Source: Loxodes magnus
Lineage: Eukaryota > Ciliophora > Karyorelictea > Loxodida > Loxodidae
Reading direction: 5' to 3'
DNA length: 64,000 nt
Assembly: GCA_946699065.1 (NCBI GenBank)
Contig: CAMPDV010000896.1
Span: forward strand, 62,001 to 126,000
Every line of letters begins with the position of its first letter. Position 1 is the stretch's first letter. Positions 10,960 through 24,500 of the stretch are shown piece after piece. The translations under genes and the position numbers were made by a program. The notes below the pieces were generated by a model that did no database searches, was not told the DNA's origin, and was given only the letters and a program-made list of their open reading frames with translations.

Positions 10960-11919
10960 TATGCAATAAGAAATTTTAAACTTTTAAGACAAGTATAAAA
11001 GCTAGAAAAAAGATTAATACATTATGATTAATGCAAATATACCAAAACTTAAAATAAGTAGGCAGATAATATCAGAATAGATTAGTTAGAAACAAAATTC
11101 AAGCAATTCGCAGAGCTGATGGAAACCATATTACTCTAAAAGATATCAATGAATGATCCGATGGATGTGGAACAACAACCTATGATAAATTATAATACCA
11201 GAAAATAATTAGATGTAGTCATTCAAATGGTCAGAACATAAAGTGCGAACTTGTTTCTAATTTAGACTAAAAGAAAAGAGAATTATAGAAAATTAATAGG
11301 TAAATAAATTCAGATTTTATTGCAATTAAGAAGGAAAAATTTGGAGGAAAAAATACTTCAACTAAAGAATCTCCATTTGTTTAATTTACAGTTTATGAAT
11401 TCAATAAGAAATTATCGGGACTCTATCTATCGGAAACTATTAGAAAGAACAAACCAAAAATTATCAAGACTTATGATATACATGATCCAAGCAAATTTGG
11501 AGTTAATTGCTTTATTTACCAATAAACTTTTAATTCGTGATGAACCAAATTTAGATGAAATCACGTTCATTAATTATTATTATAAAACTGGTCTTAAAAA
11601 GGCAAATTTTAGACAGATACTGTAAGGAGTCTATTCACAACAAGTTTTTAATGAAAATACATTAAGTATCCTTATTACGTGATATTTAATATAGTCATAT
11701 GAGTCTAAATCTATTAACATTACAAATAGAATTACAAAATGTAATCAAATCTTAATTAATAGAGCTTAAATGAATTAGGATACATCTACAAGAGAAAATT
11801 TGATTAGAGATAAAGATAGAATTGGAAATGAAAAGAGCAATGGAAGGAGAGAAGAGTAGAGATTTATAAAAATTTATTTTTAATACCAAAGCAATCTGCC
11901 GTCCAGCATGAAGAGGTGA
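10960..11919 (+). CDS. hypothetical coiled-coil protein, possibly Gag/ORF1-like
   Basis: A continuous frame (UAR=Gln, UGA=Trp) ends at UGA 11917-11919. Recognisable pieces: QLETKFKQFAELMETILLQK, MNDPMDVEQQPM, a run of 101 codons without any TAA/TAG from 11320 (LRRKNLEEKILQLKNLHLFN), and DEPNLDEITFINYYYKTGLK. The DPMDVEQQ segment resembles DPMEIENE of element C, which hints at a diverged Gag/ORF1 relative, but no zinc knuckle is visible in this frame. Start not fixed. Another frame also gives protein-like text between 11.1 and 11.5 kb, so the assignment is moderate. Confidence 0.45.
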
Positions 11920-12245
11920 AAATCCTCAATAATTGGTAAACTAAATTTATCCTATTATTATTTCTATGTTAATCAATAGAGCAATAATAAGCAAAAGTAT
12001 TATTTAATTATTATAAGCTAAAGAAATTAATTTTATCCTTCTAAAATTTAAATTATCTTACTTTATACATTTTCAAAACATTTTTATTTATTTACTTTTT
12101 AAATATAATTATGCTTAAATTTATAATTCTAACATGAATTAGAAGTTAAGAAAATAAAGGAAAATTAATTTAAGAAAGTTGAATTTATAAATTTGCAAAA
12201 ATAAAATAAAAAGTACTTTATTTAAGTTAACTTTCTAAAAAAGTA

Positions 12246-14050
12246 TCATAACTCAAAATCTATTTCATCTCATTCTTGATGTTTATAGCTATCATCATAA
12301 TTTAATTTAGTTATATTTTTGCTTCAAGCTTTTAAGTGATTATTCATTTATTTATTGCAACCTTATAGCTCTAAATTTCTTAAGATATTATAAACTAGAA
12401 AGTCTTTATTACATTCGTCTTAAAGGGAAAAAGCTTCTTAAGTAATTTTTTAATTTATTTATAAGCTTAAAAATTTTAATCTTTACTATACTTTTATTAT
12501 CTCAATCACATCAGTATTTAATAAATTGCAGCTATAAATACTTAGTCTATTTAATTACAATATTTTAGTAATTTCTTGTATTAAATTTTAGCATTAACTA
12601 AGCAATCAGATAAATGAAAGCTTTATAAAGGTAGCTTTCTCTAATAATTACTAAAGTTTCTTTTTTAATTTATTTAATTTTAAGTTATATTTGAGTGTAT
12701 TTTCTGTTTTTTTAGAATATTATTTATAATTCTTCATCCAAATCCTAATTATTTGATTGTAATATTTTTTTAAGTTTTAGCAATAAATTCCTATTAATTA
12801 GAAATCTTCTTTCTAGAATTAATCCAAATTTTCTAAATTTATTGCTTCCAACTAGAGTGAGTTTTATAGCAACTTTTCTAGATTTATTTAATTAAAATTC
12901 TTACAATTAACGAGTCTAGCAAATTAAAGACTTGGAAATTATTAAGAGAAAAAGTTATAAAAAGCTTAAGAGGATAATAAAATTTCTTAAAGATAGATTT
13001 TTTTTTATTTGCTGGTATTTATTTTATCTAAGAGTGAATCAGATAAATTTAAAAGCTTAAGTAATTGTATTTAATTCAAATTAGGACATAAATGGATAAG
13101 TCAATAGTTTTATTAATTTCAATTTCTGTTTAGATTTTCAATTTGCATTCCTCTTAATTATATATATTGCTTAAGAATATTATAGTTCAGATTCCTACTA
13201 TAGGTACATATAATTCTTTTAAATTCAAGTTTAGACAATAATCTAATAAAAACGACCATGTTATATTATTTGAGTAATCTATCCTAATGCTTTCTAAACT
13301 TTTTTAATTTTCCAGAAAGGCTAAGTTTTAATCTTCCAGATTTATCCAGTGAAAATTTAATATTTTTGAATATTTGCATAGAGAAACGTCTTGCAATTTT
13401 ATATTCTTTATAGGTAAATTTCATAAATCTAGTTCTTCTAAAATATTTGAATTTCTATTTTTACTATTTTATTAGTACAAATATATCATTTAACTTCTTT
13501 TGTAACAATTAGCATACATTATTAGATAAATCTGATGCATCTATTAATAAATATTGAATAGAACAATGAGTTAATTATCTTAAAACTCAGTTTAGTTTGT
13601 TTGTTATATATTTTGACTCTTTTTTGTTATATTTTTCTATATATAAAGCTTCGTAATGGAAATTAAACTAATAGAAATATCTGTTTACTTTCTATAATTA
13701 AGTCTTTAATATTTCTATTTTTCATATTCTATTTTACTTTTCATAATTTAAACCTTACTCAAATTTATCTACTTTGGATTAGATGATACAATTTTAGTGA
13801 GTGATAATTAAATGTTCTTAGCATATATTAAGCAGATTATAATGTTTTTAATTTAATTAAACAGATCTTTTGTTATTATATTAATAAAAGCTTAGCTAGA
13901 ACAGATTGTTACTTGTTTATATATTTTATAATGATTACTATTATACTGTGCTATGTTATACTTTTAAATTCAAAATACCATTTTAGAGTTGTCCTTATCA
14001 ATTACACTTGTTGGTGAATTTTATTGGTAACTGATTTTATTTTATGTCTA
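12246..14050 (-). CDS. leucine-rich-repeat protein
   Basis: One frame on the minus strand runs from at least 14050 to UGA 12246-12248; landmarks at 13788, 13086 and 12903 are all in phase with the stop. LRR-type segments: LIHLCPNLNQIQLLKLLNLS, LVNCKNFNQINLEKLLQN then LQLEAINLENL, and FLVYNILRNLELQGCNKQ. The C-terminus is acidic (SYKHQEWDEIDFEL). Conserved Leu/Asn/Cys spacing is of the cysteine-containing LRR type seen in many ciliate proteins. The N-terminal part is Gln/Asn-rich. Start codon not identified. Substrate or partner unknown. Confidence 0.65.
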
Positions 14051-14059
14051 TAGAGTAAT

Positions 14060-15290
14060 AATTAAAATTTTGTATATAATAAGATAGAAATCAATTTTGA
14101 GTGTACTTAAGATTTGAAATGATAATAGAAATAAATAACTCTGATTATAGACATAAATTAGAGGTTAATCATAAAGTATGTAAATAAAGTAGTTTAAGAG
14201 TACACTACATCTTAATAGTATTAAACTAGAGAAATCTTACTAATTGTATTAGTAGATTAAATAAAATAGAAAGATATAGATAGAGGATATTAATAAATAG
14301 GGGCTATAAAAATAAGTAGTTAATGTATTAATTAGAATATAAAATAGAGTTACAAAGTATAGACTGTGTGATATAATATTAGTAATAAAAAGGAATAATA
14401 TTGAAGTAGTAGTTTATAATAAGAATAATAAAGCTAAATAAGCTAAATTCTTACATCTGCTTTAATCATTTTATTACATTTTATAGATTATAAATTAAAT
14501 AGTTATCTATTAAATATTTTAAAATAGGAGCAACAATATCTCAGAAGCACTTTAACACTTTATTACATTTACAAGCATAACTGAATAAAGCTAACTAATT
14601 ACATGTTATTTTACTATTATTTAAACTAAGTAATTTATAATTCATTAAACACACATTTTGCAGAGAGGAGATTAGATCATTACATATTATTTTTCTATTC
14701 AAAAATAACTAAAGCTATTTAAAAGATTAGTAAAAGGATATAAAATAAACGCTTCTAGACATATTTTCAAAATCAAAGAACAATTATCAAGAAATCTATG
14801 CATCAGCAATAAAAAATTAATAATAATAAAACATTAATTTAAGATAAATATTTAAAGTAGTCAAATGTTAATTCCATTTCCGCTTATATCAAAAATTACA
14901 CTCTATAATAGAAAAACTTACTTATCATTAAATTCTTTACATCCTAAAATAGGAAAATAACTACCTTGTATAAATAATCTAAAATTAATCATTACTATAA
15001 CATTCTTTTATCAATTATATAAGGCATTACTTTCTTTTCAAATCAATCATTACCCCCTATAAATATTAATAATTCTACATTCTATATCATTTTATTACTA
15101 ACTAAGGTTAAATAATACAAGCTCATATAAGAAAATACTAGCTTCAATAAAATTAAACCATCTCATAATTATATCTTACAATCAAAAATAAAAAAGATAC
15201 CTAAAGTAGATTCCTACAGCCTGAAGTCATTTAATACCCTCTAATAATAATAAAAAAATACTAGCTATAATAGTTTTTAAATACAAACTA
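14060..15290. other. AT-rich region, no gene assigned
   Basis: No convincing frame. From about 14.9 kb it contains scattered CTATAA and TTACA words that foreshadow the adjacent satellite. Confidence 0.4.
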
Positions 15291-16870
15291 TGAATAAAAA
15301 GTATCTTACATTCTATAAATATTTAAAATATAATACAATCTATAAATATTTAAAATTTCTTACCCACTATAAATATTAAAATCATTTACTAACTATAAAT
15401 ATTTAAAATATATACTCCCTATAAATATTAAAATATCTTACATTCTATAAATATATAAAGTATCTGACAAGCTATAAATATTAAAATATCTTACCCCCTA
15501 TAAATATTTTAATATCTTACTAGCTATAAATATTTAAAATATCTTACCATCTATAGATATTTAAAATATCTTACCTTCTATAAATATTTATAATATCTTA
15601 CCCCCTAAAAATATTTATAATATTTACGACCTATAAAATTTAAAATATCTTACAATCTATAAATATTTTAAAAATCTAACCCCCTATATAATTAAAAATA
15701 TCTTACCTTCTTATAAATATTAAAAATATCTTACCTTCTATAAATATTTAAAATATCTTACCATCTATAGATATTTAAAATATGTTACCTTCTATAAATA
15801 TTTTAAATATGTTACCTTCTATAAATATTTTAAATATGTTACCTTCTATAAATATAAAAATATGTTACCTTCTATAAATATTTAAAATGACTTACCTTCT
15901 ATAAATATTTAAAATATCTTATATTCTATAATTATTTAAAATATCTTACCATCTATAAATATTTAAAATATCTTATATTCTATAATTATTTAAAATATCT
16001 TACCCCCTATAAATTTTTTAAATATCTAACAATCTATAAATATTAAAATATCCTACCCCCTATAAATATTTAAAATATATTGCTTCCTATAAATATTTTA
16101 ATATCTAACTAACTATAAATATTTAAAAATCTTACTCCCTATAAATATTTAAAACATCTTACATTCTATGAATATTTAAAACATCTTACCATCTATAAAT
16201 ATTTTAAATACTTTACATCCTATAAATATTTAAAATATCTTATTAACTATAAATATTTCAAATATCTTACAATCTATAAATATTTTAAATATCTTACCCC
16301 CTAAAAATATTTAAAATATCATTACCCCTATTAATATTAAAAATATCTTACCATCTATAAATATTTTAATTATCTAACAACCTATAAACATTTAAAAGAT
16401 CTTACCATCTATAAATATTTTAAATGTCTTGCATTCTATGAGTATTTATAATATCTTACTTGCTATAAATATTTAAAATATCTTACATTCTATAAATATT
16501 TAAAATGTCTTACTTACTATAAATATTAAAAATATCTTACTAGCTATAAATATTTTAAATATCTTACTTACTATAAATATTCAAAATCTTACTAGCTATA
16601 AATATTAAAAATATCTTACTAGCTATAAATATTTAAAATATCTTACTTACTATAAATATTTTAAATATCTTACGTTCTATAAATATTTAAAAATCTTACC
16701 CTCTATAAATATTTATAATATTTACGATCTATAAATATTTTAAAAGATCTTACCTTCTATAAATATTTAAAATATCTTACTCTCTATAAATATTTAAAAT
16801 ATCTTACTCTCTATAAATATTTAAAATATCTTACCCCCTATAAATATTTAAAAGATCTTACCCCCTATAA
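15290..16870. repeat. 27-bp AT-rich satellite
   Basis: About 55-60 tandem copies of a unit close to CTATAAATATTTAAAATATC plus TTACnnn, giving a period near 27 bp. Units differ mainly in the three bases between TTAC and CTATAA (CCC, TTC, CAT, TAG, TTA) and in small indels within the A/T core. The indels break any reading frame, so it is not coding although 27 is a multiple of three. Confidence 0.95.
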
Positions 16871-16879
16871 ATAATTAAA

Positions 16880-17400
16880 ATTATTACATTCTATTTTAAA
16901 TAGAAATACCATCTTATTTTAATTTTTACCTCCTTTATTTGTTTTTTTTACTTTCTTTATATTAAATAATTTACTTTCTGTGTTTGTTAAATTACCAACT
17001 TAATATAATTATTTACAATCTTCTTTATCTTTTACAATCTATGATTAATTTTTACTCCCTTTCTTAGTATTCTTACAATCTTATTTATTTTATTACATTC
17101 TTAAATTTTATTTATTACTTTCTAGTTTTTAAAGTATTACTCACTTTTGATAATTTATTACACACTTTTTTAAAATTTACCTCCTATATATTTATTTCTA
17201 ACTTTTTTGGAAGTTATTTTCGCCTTTTTTAGATTTTCTTACTTTTTTCTATTTTTGATTATTTAATACTTTCTAATTTTATTATTATTTACATTCTATT
17301 GTTATTTTATTTACCATATTATTCTTATATTATCTTGAAAACTTATTTTTATTAATTACTTTCTTTCTTTATTTTTTACCTCCTAAATCTTATTTTCTTG
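16880..17400. repeat. degenerate flank of the satellite
   Basis: TTAC or TTACTTTCT words recur at roughly 25-35-bp spacing while the CTATAAATATTT core is lost, as expected for decayed satellite units. Confidence 0.45.
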
Positions 17401-17409
17401 CCTCCTTAA

Positions 17410-17935
17410 ATTTATATTATTTACATTTTTTCAACTTTAAGTCTAGCTAAACTTCATCTTTATTCTCCATTTTAATTATTCTATGCTAACTATCTAATTT
17501 TTCTTTTTCTCTATAAAGTTCATAAAAATCAGTGTCAATTCCTTCTAATCTTTCTACTTTTTATTTCAGTTATTCAATTGTTTCTCCTTCCTCTTCAGTT
17601 AAGTTTATTTCTTCTTTATTTTCACTTAAAATCTTGACTTTTATTATTTTTGGTTTCTTCTAATAAGATAGCTCAATTTTAGTTTCTTCAAGACGAAGTT
17701 ATTTATATTCTTATTTACTTTCACTTGATTAGCCCTTTTAGCTTATTCAATTTTTTGGATCATTAAATGAAACTTTTCTACAGTTTCTTTTTGGGCACTG
17801 ATTAGAACCCTCTTTTAAGTATTCTTCAAGAATACAAATTTTGCATACTTGATGTCTACAAGGAAGGGTTAAGGGAATTCGTATTTATGAGTCGAAATGG
17901 ATTAAGCATGAGCTGCACCTGTTAGATTCAGCCAT
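17410..17935 (-). CDS. RING-finger coiled-coil protein
   Basis: Starts at ATG 17935 (MAESNRCSSCLIHF). RING ligands: C-x2-C (CSSC), then CRHQVCKIC and a C-x4-C pair (CPKRNC), within the first 55 residues. The frame then gives a helical acidic region (EENLTEEEGETIEQLKQKV-like; QKVERLEGIDTDFYELYREK) to about 17.4 kb. An in-frame UGA after residue 61 lies inside this coding-looking stretch and is read as Trp. RING domains recruit E2 enzymes, so a ubiquitin ligase role is likely. The 3' end merges with degenerate satellite sequence and was not located. ATG context and G+C above background support the start. Confidence 0.7.
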
Positions 17936-18379
17936 ATTTATTATAATGGAAGTGAATTAAAGTAAATAGTTTAAATCTATTTATGTTTAATTCTAAACAA
18001 AACCTTAAGACAATAAATAAGATAGACATAATTAGATAGTTATTAACTAGTCTAAAGCTATTATTCAGAAGCTTTTCTAAATTAAGAATTCATATATTAA
18101 CTAAACATCTAGCTATTATTTAATTCATTTTAATCCTTATAATATCAACACTATCTATCTATACTTATGTAGTCTATCATTTAGAACTTTAATGCAATCA
18201 ATATTGCTACTATCATAGCTTTTGTATACTATTAATAGTTATCTATTTATAAAGCTTTTACTTATAATAGGAAGGATATACTTTTAGTATAATTAGTAGC
18301 TTTCTAAAGGATTATTTTGCTTCCTTTATTACTTTATTAAGGCCTTTCTACTAAGCTTGCCTTTTTAGTTTATTTTGCT

Positions 18380-19560
18380 ATTTAGAAGAATTATATATAA
18401 TGTCGAAACCTATACTTCATAGATGAGAGACCTTATGAAAAGTTAATAGATTGAAGAGAGAATTTGATTTATTTAGAAGCTGATGCTCATGATTACAGCT
18501 AGAAGAAATACTTTTATGAATAATAAATGCCACATCTTATATCTTAAGATAAAATCATACTTAGAATGTATGATGCTTTCTAATAATAATGACTGCATAA
18601 ACTAACAACCGATATCAGCGTGTGATATCTAACTAGATAGTCACATTAATGAGAGGAATAATTAATAGAAAGTAATACTTTAAACAGAAGTAAGTGTAGA
18701 ATCTATTTTATGTTTTTTAATTATTTATTTATTTAAAATTAAAGGCATTATGATATCTTTCTAGAAACAACCATGCAAGTTAATGCCGAAACTTCACCTA
18801 TTAGTTATCTGTCTTAGCATAGAGAGCATCGTTCTTCTTCTAATTCGAAGCTTATATCTCTTTAGTTTGTCAATCTTATTATTAAGCTAGAAGCAGATCT
18901 TGCTTGCTAAATTCTTGCTACCTCAGCTTCATATTATAACTCCAAACCTTTATGGAAATTGAAGCCTTCCTAATTAAGCATAAATTTTGCTGAAGGAAAA
19001 AATCAAATAATCTATTCTAAAGCCAGTAATTTAGCTGAAGCTCCGAAGGTAGGAATCTTTCTAAATATATTTTTGAAGGGTTAACTTCTTCCTACTACAG
19101 GAGGAGAAGGAAGAGATTGCTCTTGTTTTTATTAACGCTACTACCACCCAGCACTTGATGAAAATTGAGTCATGCAAGTCTTTATCCTTAATGCTATTAT
19201 CGTTACCTTCCATGTTTCTAGCCAAATTTTCTAATTCTCTCGACTTTACCTCTTCAATAATTTCAGATTTACATTAAGGATAAACTTCCTACTATCAGCT
19301 GAATTAATTAAATTTTCATCATAAACAATAAGGAAAAATAATTTCCTACAGCTAAATTAATTTACTTTCAGCGATTCAGAAACTTGGAATTCTTGGTTTA
19401 TTATTACTAAGTATCCTATTAAGTTTTCTCAGTCTCTCAAGTAAATCTACAATTAGCAAGGATTAGATTATTATCAGTGAAATTAGCCAAAGTACCTTCT
19501 CACAATTCTATCATTAACCTCTTTTTAGTCTCTTATTTAAAGGTATTTGGCTAATTTTCC
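18380..19560 (+). CDS. hypothetical protein gene with two short introns
   Basis: Exon 1 (to 18689) reads YFIDERPYEKLIDWRENLIY and QQMPHLISQDKIILRMYDAF. Intron 18690-18764 (75 nt, GTAAGTG...TTTCTAG) joins it to KTTMQVNAETSPISYLSQHR and KLISLQFVNLIIKLEADLAC. Intron 19049-19100 (52 nt, GTAGGA...CTACAG) joins AEAPK to EEKEEIALVFINATTTQHLM. Exons have visibly higher G+C than the introns. Removing the second intron restores one consistent frame. No known domain recognised. Start and stop not determined; the frame is open beyond 19.4 kb and becomes hydrophobic (LGILGLLLLSILLSFLSL). Confidence 0.55.
18690..18764 (+). other. predicted spliceosomal intron
   Basis: GT-AG, 75 nt, donor GTAAGTG, acceptor after a pyrimidine run (ATCTTTCTAG). 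Phase is preserved because the length is a multiple of three. Confidence 0.5.
19049..19100 (+). other. predicted spliceosomal intron
   Basis: GT-AG, 52 nt, donor GTAGGA, acceptor CTTCCTACTACAG, lying between codons. Its removal is needed to keep the hydrophilic frame. Confidence 0.5.
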
Positions 19561-19569
19561 ATTTTATAC

Positions 19570-21590
19570 ATTTTAGCATTTTATTTCTTTAATTAAATAG
19601 AAATTTTTTTTAATTTTAACGAATTGAAAAATAAAGTAAATAGAGTATTCTAGGTATCTAGAGCTACTTTAATCTTTAAACATTTTACATTAATTTTTAT
19701 TATCCAAATGATAAGCCAAAACTTACAATATCAATGCTATTATATAAGGAAAATTATAGCTTCATAAAGGTTATATGAGTGAATGGTATGTAAATATTTA
19801 ATCTCTATGAAGCATAAAATAACTAAATATTTTACAGACCATCCTAAAGAAGATTTATAAGGAAATAATTTTATAATGAAAATAACCATATAGCTGTTGG
19901 ATTTTATTATATCTCTTATACTTAAGCACATTTAATTATAATGTAGAGTTCTTCAATTAATTAATATATTTTACACAATAGCAAGCTATTTAATTCAAAT
20001 TATCAAATCATAAGCATTTTTATATCTCTACTTTAGCTAAATTTTTTTATTTTATTCATCTTTGAGATAGGTAGATAGATAGATAGATAATCTTATTTAC
20101 TTGTATCTTAAATATTAGAGATATTAAATCAGTTAAAATATAGAAAATTATATGAATTGGTTTTAAACCTTAATTGTATAATTCATAAAGCAATTATTTT
20201 ATATATGATATCCCTTCTTACGTTCTTTTACCTTATTTATCTTTTTCCTAAGCTTTAGAATATTTAATTAGTTACGTTGAAAAATTATAATAGCAAATGC
20301 TTTATCTAAATTGATCAACTTTTTATGTGGTTTTTACTTTGAAGCTTCTTCTAATAATTTTTACCATTCCTTAACGAATTGGGTCTATCTTTAAGAATAT
20401 TAATGAGCATAGTTTCTTATTTTCCTAGACAAATTTTAAGATAATAATATGAGAATGCTAATTCTCTTTTTTTACTATTTTATAACTAATAAGGGATTTC
20501 TTAATAGTAGCCTATTTACCATAATTTGGTTATGAAGTTAACTTAATGATTACTAGTAGTGGGATATATTATATCCTAATATTCTAATTTCACTTCCTAA
20601 AATTTCTCTAATCATCTCATACTTATTCATATCTCTTACAATCCTATAGTTCTAATTATTTCTACTTATCACCTTTCAAATTACTTATATCTTCTAGCTA
20701 ACAATTTAACTTTAGTCCTTTTTAATATCATTGAACCTTACTTACTCAGTATAATTAACTAATTTCATTATTTACAAATAAATAGCATTAAGGCATTTTT
20801 AGCTTGCTTAAGTCAAACTAAAGATAGAGAAGTGTATTAAAGAGTTAAGCTTTAACTTACTCTTAAGCTAGCAAGTTAGACAGACAATTTACATCTATTA
20901 ATACTAAACTGTAACCTAAATAAATAATCCTTTATTTTCCAATTTAATAAATAAGAAGCTATATTATTCCTGTATTTTATGCTCTAAAACATAAAAAGTT
21001 AATCAGTACCTATATGAAGGGATAAGTGAATTAATAGCTTTAGTTATTAAATAAGTTTTAGATTATATAACTATAACTAAAAGTATAAATGAATGTACTT
21101 TCTTTATTTATATCTCTAATTAATATTATAAGCATATTTCAAACTCTTTAATCAGATACTAAAAAAGCTATTAAGATTATTGTTTTCATTTTAGCACTAA
21201 AAAGAGACTTTAAATTCAATCTTCTTAGTATTAGTTTAAAATTAGAGTTGCTATTTCTAACTTAAATAGAGCCAGTATAGCAAGGATAATTTGTATTCAT
21301 AAAATGAAAAACATATGAGATTCTAATTAGTGTCCATTAATTCACTTTTCAAAGAGAAGAAATAGAATAATTATTAAACTGCCTATTTTATTATATTTAT
21401 ATCAAGAAGCTAAGACAAAAGCTTATCTAGTTTAATAAATTTATTTTAGTAATTTTTACAACTAAAATAGATCTAAAAATGGTATAATTAAGTATATTCT
21501 TCTTCGCTTAAATAGTAAATGAAATGATTAGTTAGTTAATTAATTCCTATTTATTAGGTATTTTCATTATATTAAGAGTATTGTTATTTA
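19570..21590. other. AT-rich region, no gene assigned
   Basis: All frames are open under the deviant code but none gives a recognisable domain. A short (GATA)n run lies at about 20069-20092. Part may be the N-terminus or upstream region of the REJ gene. Confidence 0.35.
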
Positions 21591-21598
21591 ACTAAATT

Positions 21599-24500
21599 AT
21601 GTTGAATGTTTTTTGTCCTATCTATTGTTATTAGTTGTAGTAATGAAATTTAAATTTGAATAGAAAGCTTGTATATTTAAATCCTAGTTTGTACTCTTTT
21701 TTATGCCAAAAGGTATTTGCTTTAGTTATTTTAAATTGGATAAATGAGTTCTTTGTATTTTTTCCTTCAGTAACCCTAGAAAGTTTAAAGCTACATTGGA
21801 AATAAGCTTTTATCACATAGATATTTTAATACTTAGTAAAGATAACTTTACATGCTCTAACTGATCTCTTATTTTAAATGATATCAAACTCCAAAGACTT
21901 TCCAAAAATATAGCTCAGAGGTAAGATTAATAGGCTTTAATAGTACTGTCCTTTCTCTTAATGATCTACCTGAAAGCTTTAGAAAAGCAAAATATTACTA
22001 ACTAATAGAATCTCTAACTCATCAAAAAGACATAAAATCAAATAGTTTTAGATTTATAAATTCAATTAAGATACTTAGATAGCATTATGAAGGTCTATTT
22101 GTAATTTTCTTATTTTAAGATTCTGGTAAAATGAAGATTTTATATCTTCTTATGCTTGATAATTTAGTTAAGTCGATGAAGGTTTATATCTCTAGTGATG
22201 AGAATATAGAGATGACTTAAGTGAGATAACTGCACATTGTATAAAATAGTGATTGATAGTCCGAGTGAAGAATTAAGATTTGAATGAAATTGTTAAGTTA
22301 AAGACTAAAAATAGATTTCATATAATGAGGCAATCAAAAAAGAAGTTGAAGAAAAGTGTCATTTCTTTACATCTTCCATTACGTTATAAGGATAGTAATT
22401 TCCAGTATGAGCATTCTTAGAACTCGATGTATGTGTCTATTTCTACAACCGAAAATAAATTTCTGATAAAGTGTATTTAAATATAACCAATAATAAGGTA
22501 TCTCCAGTGGCTATAATGATACAGAATAATGAATATAGCAAAATAAATCCAGCTAATTTTTTTATAATGTATGGAGTTGCTTCTAATTCAAGTGTAGATA
22601 TAAAGACAGTTTCTTGATATCAAAGTTCTGGTAGATTTTGATAATCTGCTACCTTCTTTGCCACTAAATTGTTTATATAAATTAAGGTATAAGAACCAGA
22701 GTAAGGAAATTACCATAAATTAACTTTTGAAGTATAAAGAGTGATCAAGTGTACTAGCCAAAAATAATCTATACAGAGCTTCTCAAGCTGAAAATTTTAT
22801 AATGAGCTCTCAAAAAGGAAAAGTATGAGATACCTTATTTACTCTAAAGTGTGATTATGCTACTGATTTAGTCGAAGATTATCCCTTAAGATACCAGTTC
22901 TTTTGTATGGAATCATTCTATCAAGAATTTCCTTTAAATTAGATGAAGAATATTAGCACTAAAAGCTTTTAGTTATTTAAGTACTCTTAATTTTTCTCCT
23001 CTAGATATGAAACAGTTCTTATGATATCTACCTCCTAAAAAATAGAGAAGCAAGAATAGATGGCTATAGCAATTGCAAGTTACTAAGGAGTAAGATTAAA
23101 CGTAACATCTGAAAACCTGTAGAATTATATAGACAGTATCTACCAATGTCTTAACTAGCAAAAAAGTACCAGATATCCTAAAATTAGACGTCTTTGCTTA
23201 CGTAGATAATTAAACAGTTATAATATATAAAACTTGACATTGAACAAGAAGTATGAGCTAGTCTAATAACTAGATGAAGTACCTTTAACTATATAAATAA
23301 TCATACTTTTACATATAAAACTTCTAAAATCTAAATTTGATAAATCTTTTAAAAATTCTTCTGTTCTATGAAAGGAGAAAGAAATTCCTATTAAAGAAAT
23401 AGAGTAAGAGACTAAAATCTTTTCTTTTTTATGATCTGAACCGTTGAAATTCTAAAGGAGAAATAATGATAGTAAAGGGAATTTCTCTGCCTAATTCCTA
23501 AGCTACTCAATGATATTAAAAGATGCTTTGTTGTAATCTTTCTATTTGAAGAAACAATTCATGTGAAATGGATGATTTGAGTTATATCTATTATTTAAAT
23601 CTTCTGTTTACTAAATATCTGAAATGATAGATTCTATATAAGAAGGGTAAACTGAAGAAATTAAAAGTCTAAGTCGAATATTTTCTAAGCTATAGCAAAC
23701 TTAAACACCTTCAAATGTAGTGTGCCAAATGAGAGATATCAACGAATACAAATGAGATAACGGAACTTCATGTTCAATAGAAAAAACCCAACTAGCTAAC
23801 TATTATAGGTGTAAATTGTAGTTATTCAGGACTTATTATATTTGCTTCAATTGTATAAGAGGTAAAAGAATAAGAAAATGAGGAAAATGAAGAAAAATGA
23901 AGAAAAATGAAGAAAAGTTAGATTAAGAGAGTCAAATTTAGGAAGAGAGAAACGAAGAAATGTAAAATTATGAAGAATCAAACTTAGGACTGGATTTAAA
24001 TGAAAAAAGAGAGGATAATGGAAATTAGTCAAGTTATAAGCATCCATTTCCTGCTTAATCATTAGTAATCTTATGTTTAATATTTTTCAATTTATATATT
24101 AATAATTCTGCATGTAATGTCAAAGAAAAAAGAAAATTTAGATAGAGCTTTATATTTTAGTTCTTTAAATCTACCAAAACTATCCCAATGAACAATTAAT
24201 GTTTTCATGATAGTTCCTTGATTAAAGATTCAATCCCAAACTCTAAAAAAAATTTCATTTGTATATAGATTTTACTATTGCTTCGTGATGCTTTCTGGTA
24301 AACCTTATAGTTGCTACTTAATAGAAAAATTTAGGCTAAGATTTTGGAGTTACGGTTTTAGTAAGTTTAGGAATGCCTGTAAGGAAATATTTTGCATAAA
24401 GATTCTAATATATTTTAAGAAAATCTAGTAGTCTATTATTTTAACTTCTGCATTTTATTCTTAAATTCCATTTCATGCATTTTCACGTTTTTAACACTGA

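Noticed and set aside
15290..16870. CRISPR-like regular repeat array
   Set aside because: Units are contiguous with no unique spacers and the genome is eukaryotic; it is a satellite.
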